This document shows, piece by piece, positions 7,339-17,020 of a stretch of 64,000 nucleotides of DNA. The notes under the pieces are model-generated. The model ran no database searches. It was not told the origin of the DNA and was given only the letters and a program-made list of their open reading frames with translations. The stretch lies in the NCBI GenBank assembly GCA_016720685.1, contig JADKKC010000009.1, forward strand, positions 27,604 to 91,603. Direction: 5' to 3'. The position numbers and the translations under genes were made by a program. The DNA is from Zoogloea sp. Lineage in GTDB: Bacteria > Pseudomonadota > Gammaproteobacteria > Burkholderiales > Rhodocyclaceae. Each line of letters starts with the position of its first letter. Position 1 is the first letter of the stretch.

Positions 7339-7995
7339 TCAGTCGGCGCCGGCCTTTGGCGGGGTGGTTTTCTTCCGGGGCGTGGTGGCCTTCGCCGCCG
7401 CCTTGCGCGGGGTTCTGCCGGCCGGCTTGATACGCCCCAGCCGGCGCCGGATTTCGTCAGAGTCCATCCACAAATCGCTGCCTTGCAGGATGTGGGCGAT
7501 GTCGCTGAGGCTGAGGAACGGCGTGCAGATGCGCGTGGTGACTTTTTCGAACCAGCTGCCGAGGGCGTGCACTTCGGCCATCTGCTCGCTGCCCTTGCCG
7601 GCAAAGCTGCTCGAATAGGTGTGGAACATCAGCTGGCAGTTGTCGTGGACGATCAACTCGTCGCCGGACAGGAAGATGAAGGCGGCCATCGAGTAGGCCC
7701 GCGCTTCGAGCACGGTGATCACATGGGCCTCGGAGGCCAGCATGTTGTTGATGATCTGCAGCCCAGTGTTGAAATCGCCGCCCGGCGAATTGATGTGGAT
7801 GTAGATCAGGTCGGTTTCGGCGGCGGTGCGCAGCGTGTAGAAAAGCTCGGTGTAGTACTGGGGATCCTGCAGTTCGCCGCACAGGTAGTACGAAACCTGG
7901 TGGATGGGCACGTGCCTTTCGTAGCGCACCAGGCCTTCAAAAGGCAGTTCTTCTTCGACGGGCTGCTCGTCGCGGCCCCGGGGGCGTTGAAGCAT
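7339..7995 (-). CDS. ClpP-like (S14/crotonase-fold) protease with basic C-terminal tail
   Basis: 218 residues. ATG 7995 is preceded by GGAG about 9 bases upstream. The core matches ClpP-type serine peptidases: oxyanion-hole HINSPGGDFNTG at about 68-79, nucleophile Ser102 in EARAYSMAAFIF, and His125 in LMFHTYSS (23 residues later, close to ClpP spacing). The Asp normally completing the triad is not evident at the aligned position, about residue 170, which is Leu. The last 30 residues form a Lys/Arg/Pro/Thr-rich tail (KAAAKATTPRKK) not found in housekeeping ClpP. No Clp ATPase is adjacent. It is probably a specialised or ATPase-independent ClpP homologue. Confidence 0.7.
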   Translation of the reverse strand: MLQRPRGRDEQPVEEELPFEGLVRYERHVPIHQVSYYLCGELQDPQYYTELFYTLRTAAETDLIYIHINSPGGDFNTGLQIINNMLASEAHVITVLEARAYSMAAFIFLSGDELIVHDNCQLMFHTYSSSFAGKGSEQMAEVHALGSWFEKVTTRICTPFLSLSDIAHILQGSDLWMDSDEIRRRLGRIKPAGRTPRKAAAKATTPRKKTTPPKAGAD

Positions 7996-8121
7996 GGCGA
8001 TGTTCTCCGCGGACTGACACCCGATCAGTATGCAACCGCGCCGCCAGCGCTACAACGCCGGGCGGAGGCTTCTGGTTTGGTGCCGTCCATCTGCATCAAC
8101 CCGACGATGCACCCTGGGCGA

Positions 8122-8164
8122 TGCAGGGGCGAAGCGTGGATGGGTGATTGAAGTCGCCCCTGCA
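8122..8164. repeat. REP-like hairpin downstream of the MASE1 kinase gene
   Basis: TGCAGGGGCG (8122-8131) and CGCCCCTGCA (8155-8164) form a 10-bp inverted repeat. Its right half, GGGTGATTGAAGTCGCCCC, resembles the REP unit at 1463-1550. It lies in the 229 bases between the kinase stop (8225) and the ClpP-like gene start (7995), so it may also act as a transcript end. Nothing else was recognised in this gap. Confidence 0.5.
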
Positions 8165-8224
8165 AAGGCACAACAATTCACCTGTAACCGACGCCAGGAT
8201 TCCAAAGGTAACGGTGACGGAGCC

Positions 8225-9862
8225 TCAGTTTTCGGCTTCGACGAAGACCGGCTGGACGGACGGTTGCGGCGGGGTGTCCAGGTCGCTGATCGGAAGTTCG
8301 ATCTTGAAGAGGCCGTGCTCGGCCGCTTCGCCCCACAGCCTGCCGCCGTGGGTGGCGACGATGGCTCGGCTGATCTCGAGCCCGAGGCCGCGCCCCTTGG
8401 CCTTGGGGGCGACGCGGGGGTCGAACAGGCGGCTGGCCTCTTCGACGGTCAGGCCGGAGCCCGAATCCTCGATGCGCAGGCAGACCCGTTCTTCGCCTTC
8501 CTTCCAGGCGGCGAGCCAGATCCGGCGTGGCTGGTGGGGGCTGGCGATGACCGAATCGAAGGCGTTGTTGATCAGGCTGCGCAGCACCACTTCCATTTGC
8601 AGGCGGTCGATGTGCAACTGGGCGTGGGGCATCGGGGCCACCCGCAGGCGCACGCCGGCCTGCTCGGCGCGGGGCAGGCAGGAAACGACGACGGTTTCGA
8701 CGAGATCGTCGAGGAACACCGCTTCGAGTTGCGGCTCGCCGGTACGGAAATAGTCCTGGAGACGCCGCAGCACGTCGTTGGCCCGGCCGGATTCACGCTG
8801 TACGCAGCGCAGCGCGGCCTCTAGCGGTTCGCCGGATTCGCCCCGTGCGAGCAGCTGCTCGCAGGCGCCGGCGTAGGCGTTGAGGGCGGTGAGTGGCTGG
8901 TAGAGCTCATTGGCGAGGGCGCCGGCCATTTCACCGGCGGCAGCCAGGCGCAGGCTGTGGCGCAGATCATCGGCGGTGCGGCGCTGCTCGCTGACCGTGG
9001 CGCCGACGAAGAAGCCGACCACGGCCATCGCCATGGCCAGGATCTGCAGTTCGGCAACGGTGACCGCGTTGTAGTCCAGCACGCGCATGGCAACGATGAC
9101 CCCGACCTGCAGCGCGGCGGCGCAGACGATGGCGCCGGCCATGCCCTGGCGGGCGGCGGCCCATACGATGGGCAGGAAGAGCAGGTAGAAGAGCTTGAAG
9201 CCGCCGTGGCCGCCGGTGCCGAAGGCCAGCCACAGGGTGGCCACGCCGAGCAGCAGGTAGGCGGCGCTCTCCCGTTTGGCGACCGAGCGCCACAGCCGCG
9301 CGCGCCCGCGTTCGCTGGAAAGCCACAACAGGAGCGGCATCATCACCGTGATGCCGACACCGTCGCCAACCCAGAAGCGCACCAGCCCCGTCCACCAGCC
9401 GGCTTGCGGCAGCAGGCCGACGATGAGCAGTGAACACAGGTAGGCGAGGCTGATCAGCAGGGTGCCGACGGCCACGTGGAGCAGCCAGACGACGAGGCTG
9501 CGCCGGTCGTCGAGCAGGGCGTCGCGCGGCAGGCGACGGGCCAGCATGGCGCCGAGCAGCGCGTAACCCGTGGTGAGCACAAGGGCCGGCACCACGCTGC
9601 TCCAGGGCGTGCCCAGCGGGCCGCGGGTGGAGATCTCGGCCAGCATGATCGCCACGGCCAGCGGCAACCAGGCCTGCCGTCCGATCTGGATCAGCAGGAC
9701 CAGCCCGAGGGCTGGCGCCGGGTTCCAGGGCGTGATGTTGAGACCGTGCAGCGGGTGGATGAAGCTCGCTACGTCGAGCGCGACGTACAGGCCGATGAAG
9801 GCGATGAACAGGGGCAGGCGGCTCAGCCATGCGATGACTGCAGCCTTGGTGGTACGCATCAT
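8225..9862 (-). CDS. MASE1-domain sensor histidine kinase lacking the phospho-acceptor His
   Basis: 545 residues. Residues about 10-290 hold eight or so hydrophobic helices of the MASE1 sensory type (LYVALDVASF, NPAPALGLVLL). A dimerisation helix region and an HATPase_c domain follow: N box LINNAFDSVI, G1 EDSGSGL, G2 GRGLGLEISRAI. The H box reads GEMAGALANELYQPLTAL, with Asn318 (AAT, complement of 8909-8911) where this kinase subfamily has His (AHELNQPL). Autophosphorylation at the usual site is therefore not possible. No response regulator is adjacent. It may act as a phosphatase, a heterodimer partner, or be inactivated by a C-to-A change. Confidence 0.85.
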   Translation of the reverse strand: MMRTTKAAVIAWLSRLPLFIAFIGLYVALDVASFIHPLHGLNITPWNPAPALGLVLLIQIGRQAWLPLAVAIMLAEISTRGPLGTPWSSVVPALVLTTGYALLGAMLARRLPRDALLDDRRSLVVWLLHVAVGTLLISLAYLCSLLIVGLLPQAGWWTGLVRFWVGDGVGITVMMPLLLWLSSERGRARLWRSVAKRESAAYLLLGVATLWLAFGTGGHGGFKLFYLLFLPIVWAAARQGMAGAIVCAAALQVGVIVAMRVLDYNAVTVAELQILAMAMAVVGFFVGATVSEQRRTADDLRHSLRLAAAGEMAGALANELYQPLTALNAYAGACEQLLARGESGEPLEAALRCVQRESGRANDVLRRLQDYFRTGEPQLEAVFLDDLVETVVVSCLPRAEQAGVRLRVAPMPHAQLHIDRLQMEVVLRSLINNAFDSVIASPHQPRRIWLAAWKEGEERVCLRIEDSGSGLTVEEASRLFDPRVAPKAKGRGLGLEISRAIVATHGGRLWGEAAEHGLFKIELPISDLDTPPQPSVQPVFVEAEN

Positions 9863-10014
9863 GCCGGGTCGCTGTAGGGGTTCAGGGGCAGCTACAAAGT
9901 GTTAAATCCTTGCCATTGTGAACGCATCGGCCGAAACGGCCAACCCGAGAAGGGTTAAGGCACCCGGGTTGCGGTGTTTTTTATGCGGGATCGGGTCGGC
10001 ATGGGCATGAAAAA

Positions 10015-10040
10015 GCCGGCCTGATGCAGATCAGGCCGGC
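10015..10040 (-). terminator. Rho-independent terminator of dctA
   Basis: GCCGGCCTGA (10015-10024) and TCAGGCCGGC (10031-10040) make a perfect 10-bp stem with a 6-base loop. On the minus strand the stem is followed by a run of T (AAAA on the plus strand at 10011-10014). It is placed 25 bases beyond the dctA stop. Confidence 0.8.
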
Positions 10041-10065
10041 CGTGTGCTGCTCGGGTGGAGGGTTT

Positions 10066-11370
10066 TCAGCTGGTCGCGGTAGCCGGCCGGGGGGCGACAA
10101 CGGCGTGATCGTCGTGCAGCTCGCCGGCCAGGGCCCGCTCCATCCTGTCCATGTCCAGCTCGTTTTCGGAGCGGGAGATCACCACCGTGGCCACTGCGTT
10201 GCCGATGATGTTGGTCAGCGCGCGGGCTTCGCTCATGAAGCGGTCGATGCCCAGGATCAGCGCCATGCCGGCGATGGGAATGCTCGGCACCACCGCCAGG
10301 GTCGAGGCCAGGGTGATGAAGCCGGCACCGGTGATGCCGCTGGCGCCCTTGGAGGTGAGCATCGCCACGCCGACGATGGTCAGCTCCTGCATCAGGGTCA
10401 GCTCGGTGTTGGTGGCCTGGGCAATGAACAGCGCCGCCATCGTCATGTAGATGTTGGTGCCGTCGAGGTTGAAGGAATAGCCGGTGGGCACCACCAGGCC
10501 GACCACCGAACGGCTGCAGCCCATTTTCTCGAGCTTGGCCATCAGTTTGGGCAGGGCCGATTCGGATGAGCTGGTGCCCAGCACGATCAGCAGTTCTTCG
10601 CTGATGTGCTTGATGAACTTGACGATCGAGAAGCCGGTGTAGCGGGCAATGCTGCCCAGCACGATGAAGATGAACAGCGCACAGGTGATGTAGAACGCAC
10701 CCATCAGCTTGGCCATCGGCACGAGGGCGCCGACGCCGTACTTGCCGATCGTGAAGGCCATGGCGCCGAAGGCACCCAGCGGGGCCAGCTTCATCACCGT
10801 ATTCACGATGCCGAACAGCACATGCGAAACCTGCTCGACGAAATCGAACACCGGCTTGCCCTTGTCACCCGCGGCGGCCAGCGAAAAGCCGAACAGGATG
10901 GCGATCAGCAGCACCTGCAGGATGTCGCCCTTGGCAAAGGCGTCGATGAAGGTGTTGGGAATGATGTTGAGGATGAACTCGACCGTCGACTGGGCGTGGG
11001 CCTTGGCGGCGAAGCCTTCGACGGCCTTGGTGTCCAGCGTGGAAAGATCGGCATTGAAGCCGGCGCCCGGCTTGGCCACGTTGGCCACCACCAGGCCGAT
11101 CAGCAGCGCAAAGGTGGACACGATCTCGAAGTAGAGCAGCGCCTTGCCGCCTACCCGGCCTACCTTCTTCATGTCCTGCATGCCGGCGATGCCGTGCACC
11201 ACGGTGCAGAAGATCACCGGGGCGATGATCATTTTTACGAGTTTGATGAAACCGTCGCCGAGGGGTTTGAGATCGACCCCCATCTTGGGCTCGAAATACC
11301 CCAGCAACACACCGCAGGCGATAGCGAACAGCACCTGCACATATAGAACCTTGTAGAACGGCTTTTTCAT
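10066..11370 (-). CDS. dctA: C4-dicarboxylate:cation symporter DctA
   Basis: 434 residues from ATG 11370, preceded by GGAGGAGAAAACATC, an excellent ribosome-binding site; an upstream in-frame ATG lacks this. The DAACS family signatures are clear: the serine-rich loop [12 protein letters not shown], the [10 protein letters not shown] motif, and [17 protein letters not shown] near the substrate site. It carries succinate, fumarate and malate into the cell with protons or sodium. It stands alone between a hairpin terminator and a GlpM-like gene. No dctBD two-component genes are adjacent, although the MASE1 kinase lies next to it. Confidence 0.93.
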   Translation of the reverse strand: MKKPFYKVLYVQVLFAIACGVLLGYFEPKMGVDLKPLGDGFIKLVKMIIAPVIFCTVVHGIAGMQDMKKVGRVGGKALLYFEIVSTFALLIGLVVANVAKPGAGFNADLSTLDTKAVEGFAAKAHAQSTVEFILNIIPNTFIDAFAKGDILQVLLIAILFGFSLAAAGDKGKPVFDFVEQVSHVLFGIVNTVMKLAPLGAFGAMAFTIGKYGVGALVPMAKLMGAFYITCALFIFIVLGSIARYTGFSIVKFIKHISEELLIVLGTSSSESALPKLMAKLEKMGCSRSVVGLVVPTGYSFNLDGTNIYMTMAALFIAQATNTELTLMQELTIVGVAMLTSKGASGITGAGFITLASTLAVVPSIPIAGMALILGIDRFMSEARALTNIIGNAVATVVISRSENELDMDRMERALAGELHDDHAVVAPRPATATS

Positions 11371-11492
11371 GATGTTTTCTCCTCCTGTGGTGAGTTCCAC
11401 GGAGCGCATCTTGAAGTCGTTACCGCAAGCCGAAAATTGGGAGCGTCCACATTGGGGGCGGCCCTATTGTGGAAAGCCGCAAGGGGCGGCGT

Positions 11493-11843
11493 TTACAGCA
11501 TCACGCCAAGGCGCCGCAGCGGCGGGAGCAGCACAAGGTAGGCCACTGACGTGAGGCCGCAGGCCGTGAGCAGGCTGGGCCAGAATCCCCAGCCCCAGCG
11601 GATGAGCACCGGCAGGGTGATGAACAGAACCAGGGACGGAATGACCAGCCAGAAGATCTGCCCCGAAAGCTCGGCCACGGCCTCGGCCCGGCCGGTGTCG
11701 GCGTACAGCCACACAAAGGCCATCAGCGAGGTGACGGGCAGGGCCGCGATCAGCGCAGCAACGCCGCTGTGCCGCTTGGAAATCTCGGCAATGGCAACGA
11801 TGAGCGTCGCGGTGAGGGCGATCTTGATGGCGTACTGGAGCAT
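11493..11843 (-). CDS. GlpM/DUF3147-type small membrane protein
   Basis: 116 residues with four hydrophobic segments (ALTATLIVAIAEISKR, AALIAALPVTSLMAFVWLY, IFWLVIPSLVLFITLPVLI, LTACGLTSVAYLVLLPPL). The layout and the AEISKRHSGVAALIAALPVTS motif resemble the GlpM/DUF3147 family of small inner-membrane proteins of unknown mechanism. It lies between dctA and sfsA in the same orientation, with 76 bases to sfsA's stop. Confidence 0.65.
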   Translation of the reverse strand: MLQYAIKIALTATLIVAIAEISKRHSGVAALIAALPVTSLMAFVWLYADTGRAEAVAELSGQIFWLVIPSLVLFITLPVLIRWGWGFWPSLLTACGLTSVAYLVLLPPLRRLGVML

Positions 11844-11919
11844 GAACCCGGTGGCTGGCGTCGTTGATCGGGGCGTGCTGATTTTACGCGTAGCGGCGAG
11901 CGGGCAGGGCGGCCCGGCT

Positions 11920-12624
11920 TCAGCCAGCCTCCACCGCCAGCCGCCTTTCCAGTTCGATGCCCGCAGGCCAGACCGTTGCGCCGAGGGCGATCACCTCGAC
12001 GCCGGCGGCAAGGGCTTCGCGCAGCGTGCGGCCATAGACCGGGTCGATGTGATCGGCCGGGCGCACGCAATCCACGTCGCCGCGCTGTACGCAGAAGACC
12101 AGCACCGCGCGGTGCCCGGCGGCGACCATCGCGCTCATCTCGCGCAGGTGCTTGGTGCCGCGGGTGGTGACGGCGTCGGGGAAGTAGCCGATGCGGCCGG
12201 CCACGGCGGCGGTGACGTTTTTGACTTCCACGTAGCAGTCGGGCCGCCCGGGGGCCGTGAGCAGCAGGTCGATGCGGCTGCCTTCGCCGTATTTCACTTC
12301 GGGGCGGATCGTCGGGTAGCCGGCCAGCTCCGGCACGCGGCCGGCTTCGATGGCCTCCCGCACCAGGGCGTTGCTGCGTCCGGTGTGCATGCCCACCACC
12401 ACGCCGGGCAGGGCTTCGACGAGTTCCCAGGTCCAGGCGAGCTTGCGCGCCGGGTTGGTGGCCGGTGACAGCCACACCCGCATGCCCGGCTCGGCGCAGC
12501 CCTGCATGGAGCCGGTGTTGGGGCAATGGGCGGTAAGGATGCCGGCGGCGGTGTCCACATCGGCCAGAAAACGCTGGTAGCGCCGCAGCAGGCGGCCTTC
12601 GAGGAGTGGCGTGGGGAAGCGCAT
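11920..12624 (-). CDS. sfsA: SfsA family DNA/RNA nuclease
   Basis: 234 residues, the typical length of SfsA. ATG 12624 gives [20 protein letters not shown], matching the family start. Later motifs include [34 protein letters not shown] and [15 protein letters not shown]. SfsA was named for sugar fermentation stimulation and has an OB-like N-terminus and a PD-(D/E)XK-type nuclease C-terminus; the SRIDLL...YVEVKNVT string carries its D and ExK residues. The start lies 15 bases from the stop of the upstream AEC transporter, suggesting co-transcription. Confidence 0.92.
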   Translation of the reverse strand: MRFPTPLLEGRLLRRYQRFLADVDTAAGILTAHCPNTGSMQGCAEPGMRVWLSPATNPARKLAWTWELVEALPGVVVGMHTGRSNALVREAIEAGRVPELAGYPTIRPEVKYGEGSRIDLLLTAPGRPDCYVEVKNVTAAVAGRIGYFPDAVTTRGTKHLREMSAMVAAGHRAVLVFCVQRGDVDCVRPADHIDPVYGRTLREALAAGVEVIALGATVWPAGIELERRLAVEAG

Positions 12625-12638
12625 GGGGAAGGCTTGCC

Positions 12639-13574
12639 TCAGCCCGCTCCGCTCAGCCACAGGAAGCCGCTGATCGTGAAGAAGGAGAGGGCGGTGGCGG
12701 CGATGAGGGCCGCGGCGCAGATGCCTTCCTTGCCGTATTTCTGGCCGAGGATGGGGTAGATGCTCATCATCGGCATGCAGGCGTTCATGATCGCGATGGT
12801 CTTGAGCTGCGGGGCCATGTTGGGCAGGGCCAGGATGACGACGAACACGGCGAGCGGATGGAGCAGCAGCTTGCCGACGACGATCAGGCCGATGTCGGCA
12901 CCCAGGCCCTTGAGGTGGAGACCGGCGAGGGTGCCGCCGATGCAGAACAGGGCTACCGGGGCCGAGGCGGTGGACAGCATGTCGACCACGCGTGCCAGGG
13001 GCGCCGGCAGCGGAACGCCCGTGGTGGCCCAGGCGACGCCGGCGGCGATGGCGAGGATGAAGGGGTTTTTGGCGAGGCGCAGCAGAATGTCCCCGAGCAC
13101 GTTGTACCAGCGCCGGCCACCGGAGCCGCCGGCTTCGGCCAGGGTGAGCGTCAGCGGCATCATGACCAGGCTTTCGACCAGCGCGTACACCGCCAGCGCG
13201 GCGCTGGCCGCCGGGCCGAAAACCTGCAGCGCGATGGGGTAGCCGATGTAGGCGCTGTTCGACGCGGATACGCCGAGGGCCAGCACGGCGCCCGATTGCA
13301 GATCGCGCTTCTGCACCAGGCACACGTGGCCGAGGGCCAGGCCGGCAACGAGCAGCGAGCCGAGGGTGTAGGCGATCAGCAGCTCGGCGCTGACCAGCTC
13401 GCCCAGGGAGCGCTGTGACAGGGCCTTGAAGAGCAGCGCCGGCAGCGACACGTTGATGACGAAGACGCCCAGCACGCGCATGTCGGCGCGGGCCAGGAGG
13501 CCCATGCGCACCGCCGCGAAGCCGATGCCGATGATGATGAAGATCGGGCCGGTGATGCCCAGGATGGTCAGCAA
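12639..13574 (-). CDS. AEC (auxin efflux carrier) family transporter
   Basis: About 311 residues with ten hydrophobic segments. It opens [19 protein letters not shown], with the family features [13 protein letters not shown] and [14 protein letters not shown] and the closing [23 protein letters not shown] proteins export or import small carboxylates such as malate. The start is uncertain: an ATG at 13676 would add a 34-residue hydrophilic leader unlike the family, so a TTG at 13574 is preferred, though no strong ribosome-binding site precedes it. The gene overlaps no other CDS and is followed closely by sfsA. Confidence 0.8.
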   Translation of the reverse strand: MLTILGITGPIFIIIGIGFAAVRMGLLARADMRVLGVFVINVSLPALLFKALSQRSLGELVSAELLIAYTLGSLLVAGLALGHVCLVQKRDLQSGAVLALGVSASNSAYIGYPIALQVFGPAASAALAVYALVESLVMMPLTLTLAEAGGSGGRRWYNVLGDILLRLAKNPFILAIAAGVAWATTGVPLPAPLARVVDMLSTASAPVALFCIGGTLAGLHLKGLGADIGLIVVGKLLLHPLAVFVVILALPNMAPQLKTIAIMNACMPMMSIYPILGQKYGKEGICAAALIAATALSFFTISGFLWLSGAG

Positions 13575-13709
13575 GGTGGAACTCGTGGAGGTTGATGCCG
13601 GGGGGGCGATTCTAATTGTTGCGCCAAATTTTATAAATCGAAAGAAACAACATCTCTGTTTGTTGTAATTGAACAATGTGGGTGAGGTGCGCGCGGGCCG
13701 CGGCGCGCC

Positions 13710-14603
13710 TCACGGCCCCTGGAACAACTCTGCCAGCCAGTCCACAAAAACCCGCACCCGCGGCGACAGGTGGCGGTTTTGCGGGTAGAGCACGGTGAGC
13801 GGCAGCGGCGGGGGGCGGAAGTCGGGCAACAGTTCCACCAGCGTGCCGGCAGCCAGCTGGCGGGTGACGTGGTAGACCGGCACCTGGATCAGGCCGAAGC
13901 CGGCCTCGCAGGCCGCCACGTAGGCGTCGCCGTTGTTCACCGCCACGGTGTAGGCCAGGCTGCGGGTTTCGACCTTGCCGCCAACCGTGAATTCGAAGGG
14001 CACCGATTTGCCGGTGGACGCCGACAGGTAATCGACGGCCTGGTGCCGGTCGAGATCGGCCAGGGTGTCCGGCATGCCGTGTTCGGCCACGTAGCCCGCG
14101 CTGGCGCAGCACACCTGCGGCAGCATCGTGAGGCGGCGGGCGACGAGGGACGAATCGCGCAGCTCGCCAATGCGCAGCACGCAATCGACGCCTTCGCGGA
14201 TCAGGTCGATCTGGCGGTCGGTGACGCTGACGTCCACCTTGATCAACGGGTAGCGGGCACAGAAGGCCGGCAGCGCCGGAAGCATCACCAGGCGCCCGAA
14301 GGACACCGACAGATCCACCTTGATGCGCCCCTGCGGATGGCTGGCGGCCAGCGAGAACGACGCTTCCACGTCCTCCACGTCGGCCAGGATGGACAGGCAG
14401 CGCTGGTAATAGACGTCCCCGTCGAGGGTGGTGCGCACCTGGCGCGTGGTGCGCTGCAAAAGGCGCACGCCCAGATGGGCTTCGAGTTGCTTGATGATCT
14501 GGGTGGCCGAGGCCCGAGGCAGGTCGAGCTTTTCGGCGGCGCGGCTGAAACTGCCCAGTTCCACGATGCGGGTGAACAGCTGCATGGCCTGGAGACGATC
14601 CAC
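13710..14603 (-). CDS. LysR-type transcriptional regulator
   Basis: 297 residues from GTG 14603, preceded by GGAGGACTTC; this start gives the normal VDRLQAMQLFTRIVELGSFS opening. Winged helix-turn-helix at residues 7-66 (SRAAEKLDLPRASATQIIKQ), then a type-2 periplasmic-binding effector domain from about 92. It belongs to the CrgA/AaeR-like subgroup by its RTTRQVRTT-DG motif. It is divergent from an aldo/keto reductase (start 14720), its probable target together with the BenE-type transporter. The effector is unknown. Confidence 0.88.
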   Translation of the reverse strand: MDRLQAMQLFTRIVELGSFSRAAEKLDLPRASATQIIKQLEAHLGVRLLQRTTRQVRTTLDGDVYYQRCLSILADVEDVEASFSLAASHPQGRIKVDLSVSFGRLVMLPALPAFCARYPLIKVDVSVTDRQIDLIREGVDCVLRIGELRDSSLVARRLTMLPQVCCASAGYVAEHGMPDTLADLDRHQAVDYLSASTGKSVPFEFTVGGKVETRSLAYTVAVNNGDAYVAACEAGFGLIQVPVYHVTRQLAAGTLVELLPDFRPPPLPLTVLYPQNRHLSPRVRVFVDWLAELFQGP

Positions 14604-14719
14604 GAAGTCCTCCGATTGTTTTGAATTTATAAATAGTGTTGCTGTTTTTAGCCCATTTATCAATCCAGGAATGACACCCATAATCGGCGCCATCATCCCG
14701 AATCTCGAGGAAACGCATC

Positions 14720-15691
14720 ATGGAATACGTCCGCTTCGGCTCTACCGGTCTCAATGTGTCCCCGCTGTGCCTGGGCTGCATGACCTACGGCACACCCACC
14801 TGGCGTGAATGGGTGCTCAGCGAGGAGGCCAGCCGCCCCTTCATCCGCCAGGCGCTGGAACTCGGCATCAACTTCTTCGACACCGCCGACATGTATTCGC
14901 TGGGCGCCAGCGAGGAAGTCCTCGGCCGGGCGATCCGCGATTTCGTGCCCCGCGAGGACGTGGTGCTGGCGACCAAGGTGTTCTACCCGATGAGCAGCAA
15001 GCCGAACGATCGCGGCCTGTCGCGCAAGCACATCCTGGCCAGCATCGACGCCTCGCTGAAGCGCCTCGGCACCGATTACGTGGATCTCTACATCGCCCAC
15101 CGTTTCGATCCGCACACGCCCATCGAGGAAACCCTGGAAGCGTTCGACACCGTGGTGCGCTCGGGCCGGGCGCGCTACATCGGCGCCTCGTCGATGTATG
15201 CCTGGCAGTTCATGCAGATGCTGGCTTTCCAGAAGGCCAACGGCCTGGCCCGCTTCGTGTCGATGCAGAACCATTACAACCTGGTTTACCGCGAGGAAGA
15301 GCGCGAAATGCTGCCCCTGTGCCGCGACCAGGGCATTGCCGTGACGCCGTGGTCGCCGCTGGCCCGCGGCCTGCTGGCCGGCACCCGCGGCAGCGGCACC
15401 GCGCGCGACGAAACCGACACCCTGGCCCAGGGCTGGTACAACCAGCCGGCCATGGAAGACGCCATCGTCGCCGCCGTGCAGCAGGTGGCCCGGGCCCGCG
15501 GCGTGCCGCCGGCCCAGGTGGCGATTGCGTGGGCAGCCAGCCGGCCGGGCATCACCCTGCCGCTGATCGGCGCCTCCAAGCCCCACCACCTCGATGACGC
15601 GGTGGCCGGCATCGGCCTGGCGCTGAGCGCCGACGAAGTCGCGCTGCTCGAAGCGCCGTACCGCCCGCGCCCGGTTGCCGGCCACGATTGA
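14720..15691 (+). CDS. Aldo/keto reductase
   Basis: 323 residues. NADPH-dependent TIM-barrel oxidoreductase. The catalytic tetrad is visible: Asp54 and Tyr59 (FFDTADMYSLG), Lys86 (VVLATKVFY) and His127 (YIAHRFD). Nucleotide-binding motifs PWSPLARGLLAG and PLIGASKP follow. It resembles the AKR11/YajO group by length and by WREWV near the start. Carbonyl substrate unknown. It is divergent from the LysR gene and 33 bases upstream of the BenE-type gene, so regulator, reductase and transporter form one neighbourhood. Confidence 0.9.
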   Translation: MEYVRFGSTGLNVSPLCLGCMTYGTPTWREWVLSEEASRPFIRQALELGINFFDTADMYSLGASEEVLGRAIRDFVPREDVVLATKVFYPMSSKPNDRGLSRKHILASIDASLKRLGTDYVDLYIAHRFDPHTPIEETLEAFDTVVRSGRARYIGASSMYAWQFMQMLAFQKANGLARFVSMQNHYNLVYREEEREMLPLCRDQGIAVTPWSPLARGLLAGTRGSGTARDETDTLAQGWYNQPAMEDAIVAAVQQVARARGVPPAQVAIAWAASRPGITLPLIGASKPHHLDDAVAGIGLALSADEVALLEAPYRPRPVAGHD

Positions 15692-15723
15692 ATGTTTATA
15701 AAAAAACCAACAGAGCAGCCAAC

Positions 15724-16896
15724 ATGATTACCAAAGACTGGTCCGTCTCGTCAGTCACGGCGGGTTTCCTCGCCGTGCTCATCTCCTATTCCGGGCCGCT
15801 GATCATCTTCTTCCAGGCCGCCCAGTCGGCCGGCGTGTCGCCCGACATGATCTCGTCGTGGGTGTGGGGCATTTCCATCGGCGCCGCGCTGTCGGGCATC
15901 TTCCTGTCGTGGGTGCTCAAGGTGCCGGTCGTCACGGCGTGGTCGGCGCCCGGCACGGCCTTGCTGGTCACCTTGTTTCCCGGCTTGTCGCTGAATGAAG
16001 CCGTTGGCGCCTACATCACCATCGCCGTGGTGCTGTTCGCGATCGGCATCACCGGCTATTTCGACCGCATCCTGAAGCACGTGCCCAAGGGCGTCGCCGC
16101 CGGCATGATGGGCGGCATTCTGTTCCAGTTCGGCACCAACGCCTTCAAGTCGGCGGCCTCCATGCCGCTGCTCACCTTCGGCATGATCGCCGCTTATCTC
16201 GTGCTCAAGCGCTTCGTGCCGCGCTACTGCATGATCCTGGTGCTGCTGGTCGGCATCCTGCTGGCGGTGGGCATTGGTGGCGCCAACCTGAGCGGCGTGC
16301 AATTGAGCTTTGCCACGCCCATCTTCATCGCGCCGGAATGGACCTGGGCCTCGACCCTCAGCTTCGCCGTGCCGCTGATCCTGGTCAGCCTTACCGGGCA
16401 GTTCCTGCCGGGCATGGCGATCCTGCACGGCTCGGGCTACACCACCCCGGCCAAGCCCATCCTGGCGGTAACCAGCATCGCCTCGCTGATCGTGGCCTTC
16501 TTCGGCGGCATCACCATTGTCATCGCGGCCATCACCGCGGCGCTGTGCACCGGCAAGGACGCCCACGAAGATCCCTCCAAGCGCTACGTGGCCGGCATCT
16601 CCAACGGCGTGTTCTACCTGATCGGCGGCTTCTGCGGCGCCACCATCGTGTCGCTGTTCACCCTGCTGCCCAAGGAATTCGTCGCCGTGCTGGCGGGCCT
16701 TGCGCTGCTGGGCGCCATCACCGCCAACATCATGGGCACGGTCAGCCAGGAAGATCACCGCGAAGCCTCGGTGATCACCTTTCTGGCCACCGCTTCCGGC
16801 ATGAGCTTCCTCGGCCTCGGCTCGGCCTTCTGGGGCGTGGTGATCGGTTCGGTAGCCTACTTCGTGCTGCACCGGGTCAAGGCCGCCGCGAAGTAA
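15724..16896 (+). CDS. BenE family (benzoate:H+ symporter-like) transporter
   Basis: 390 residues from ATG 15724; an in-frame start at 15688 would overlap the reductase stop and adds a hydrophilic leader. About 12 membrane helices. Family motifs: SYSGPLIIFFQAAQSAGVSP, VVTAWSAPGTALLV, GYFDRILKHVPKGVAAGMMG, and PGMAILHGSGYTTPAKPILAV. BenE proteins import benzoate or related aromatic acids. No benzoate catabolic genes are in the window, so the substrate stays open. A 36-base perfect palindrome follows the gene. Confidence 0.85.
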   Translation: MITKDWSVSSVTAGFLAVLISYSGPLIIFFQAAQSAGVSPDMISSWVWGISIGAALSGIFLSWVLKVPVVTAWSAPGTALLVTLFPGLSLNEAVGAYITIAVVLFAIGITGYFDRILKHVPKGVAAGMMGGILFQFGTNAFKSAASMPLLTFGMIAAYLVLKRFVPRYCMILVLLVGILLAVGIGGANLSGVQLSFATPIFIAPEWTWASTLSFAVPLILVSLTGQFLPGMAILHGSGYTTPAKPILAVTSIASLIVAFFGGITIVIAAITAALCTGKDAHEDPSKRYVAGISNGVFYLIGGFCGATIVSLFTLLPKEFVAVLAGLALLGAITANIMGTVSQEDHREASVITFLATASGMSFLGLGSAFWGVVIGSVAYFVLHRVKAAAK

Positions 16897-16927
16897 TCGC
16901 CGGCTGTCGCCGCCCGGGCGCAAGCCC

Positions 16928-16963
16928 CCAGGAGCCCCGCGGGTCGACCCGCGGGGCTCCTGG
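16928..16963 (+). terminator. Perfect 36-base palindrome after the BenE-type gene
   Basis: CCAGGAGCCCCGCGGGTC is followed at once by its exact reverse complement, giving an 18-bp uninterrupted stem centred on TCGA, 31 bases after the stop. There is no long T-tract (CGTTTACGG follows), so this is a terminator-like or transcript-stabilising hairpin rather than a textbook terminator. Confidence 0.6.
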
Positions 16964-17020
16964 CGTTTACGGCCGTCGGGTTGGCGGCCGGCGGGTTTCC
17001 GTTTGCATAAAAAATTCTGA

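Noticed and set aside
11371..11492. Sigma-54 promoter upstream of dctA
   Set aside because: Looked for TGGCAC-N5-TTGC; no acceptable match in the 120 bases before the start.
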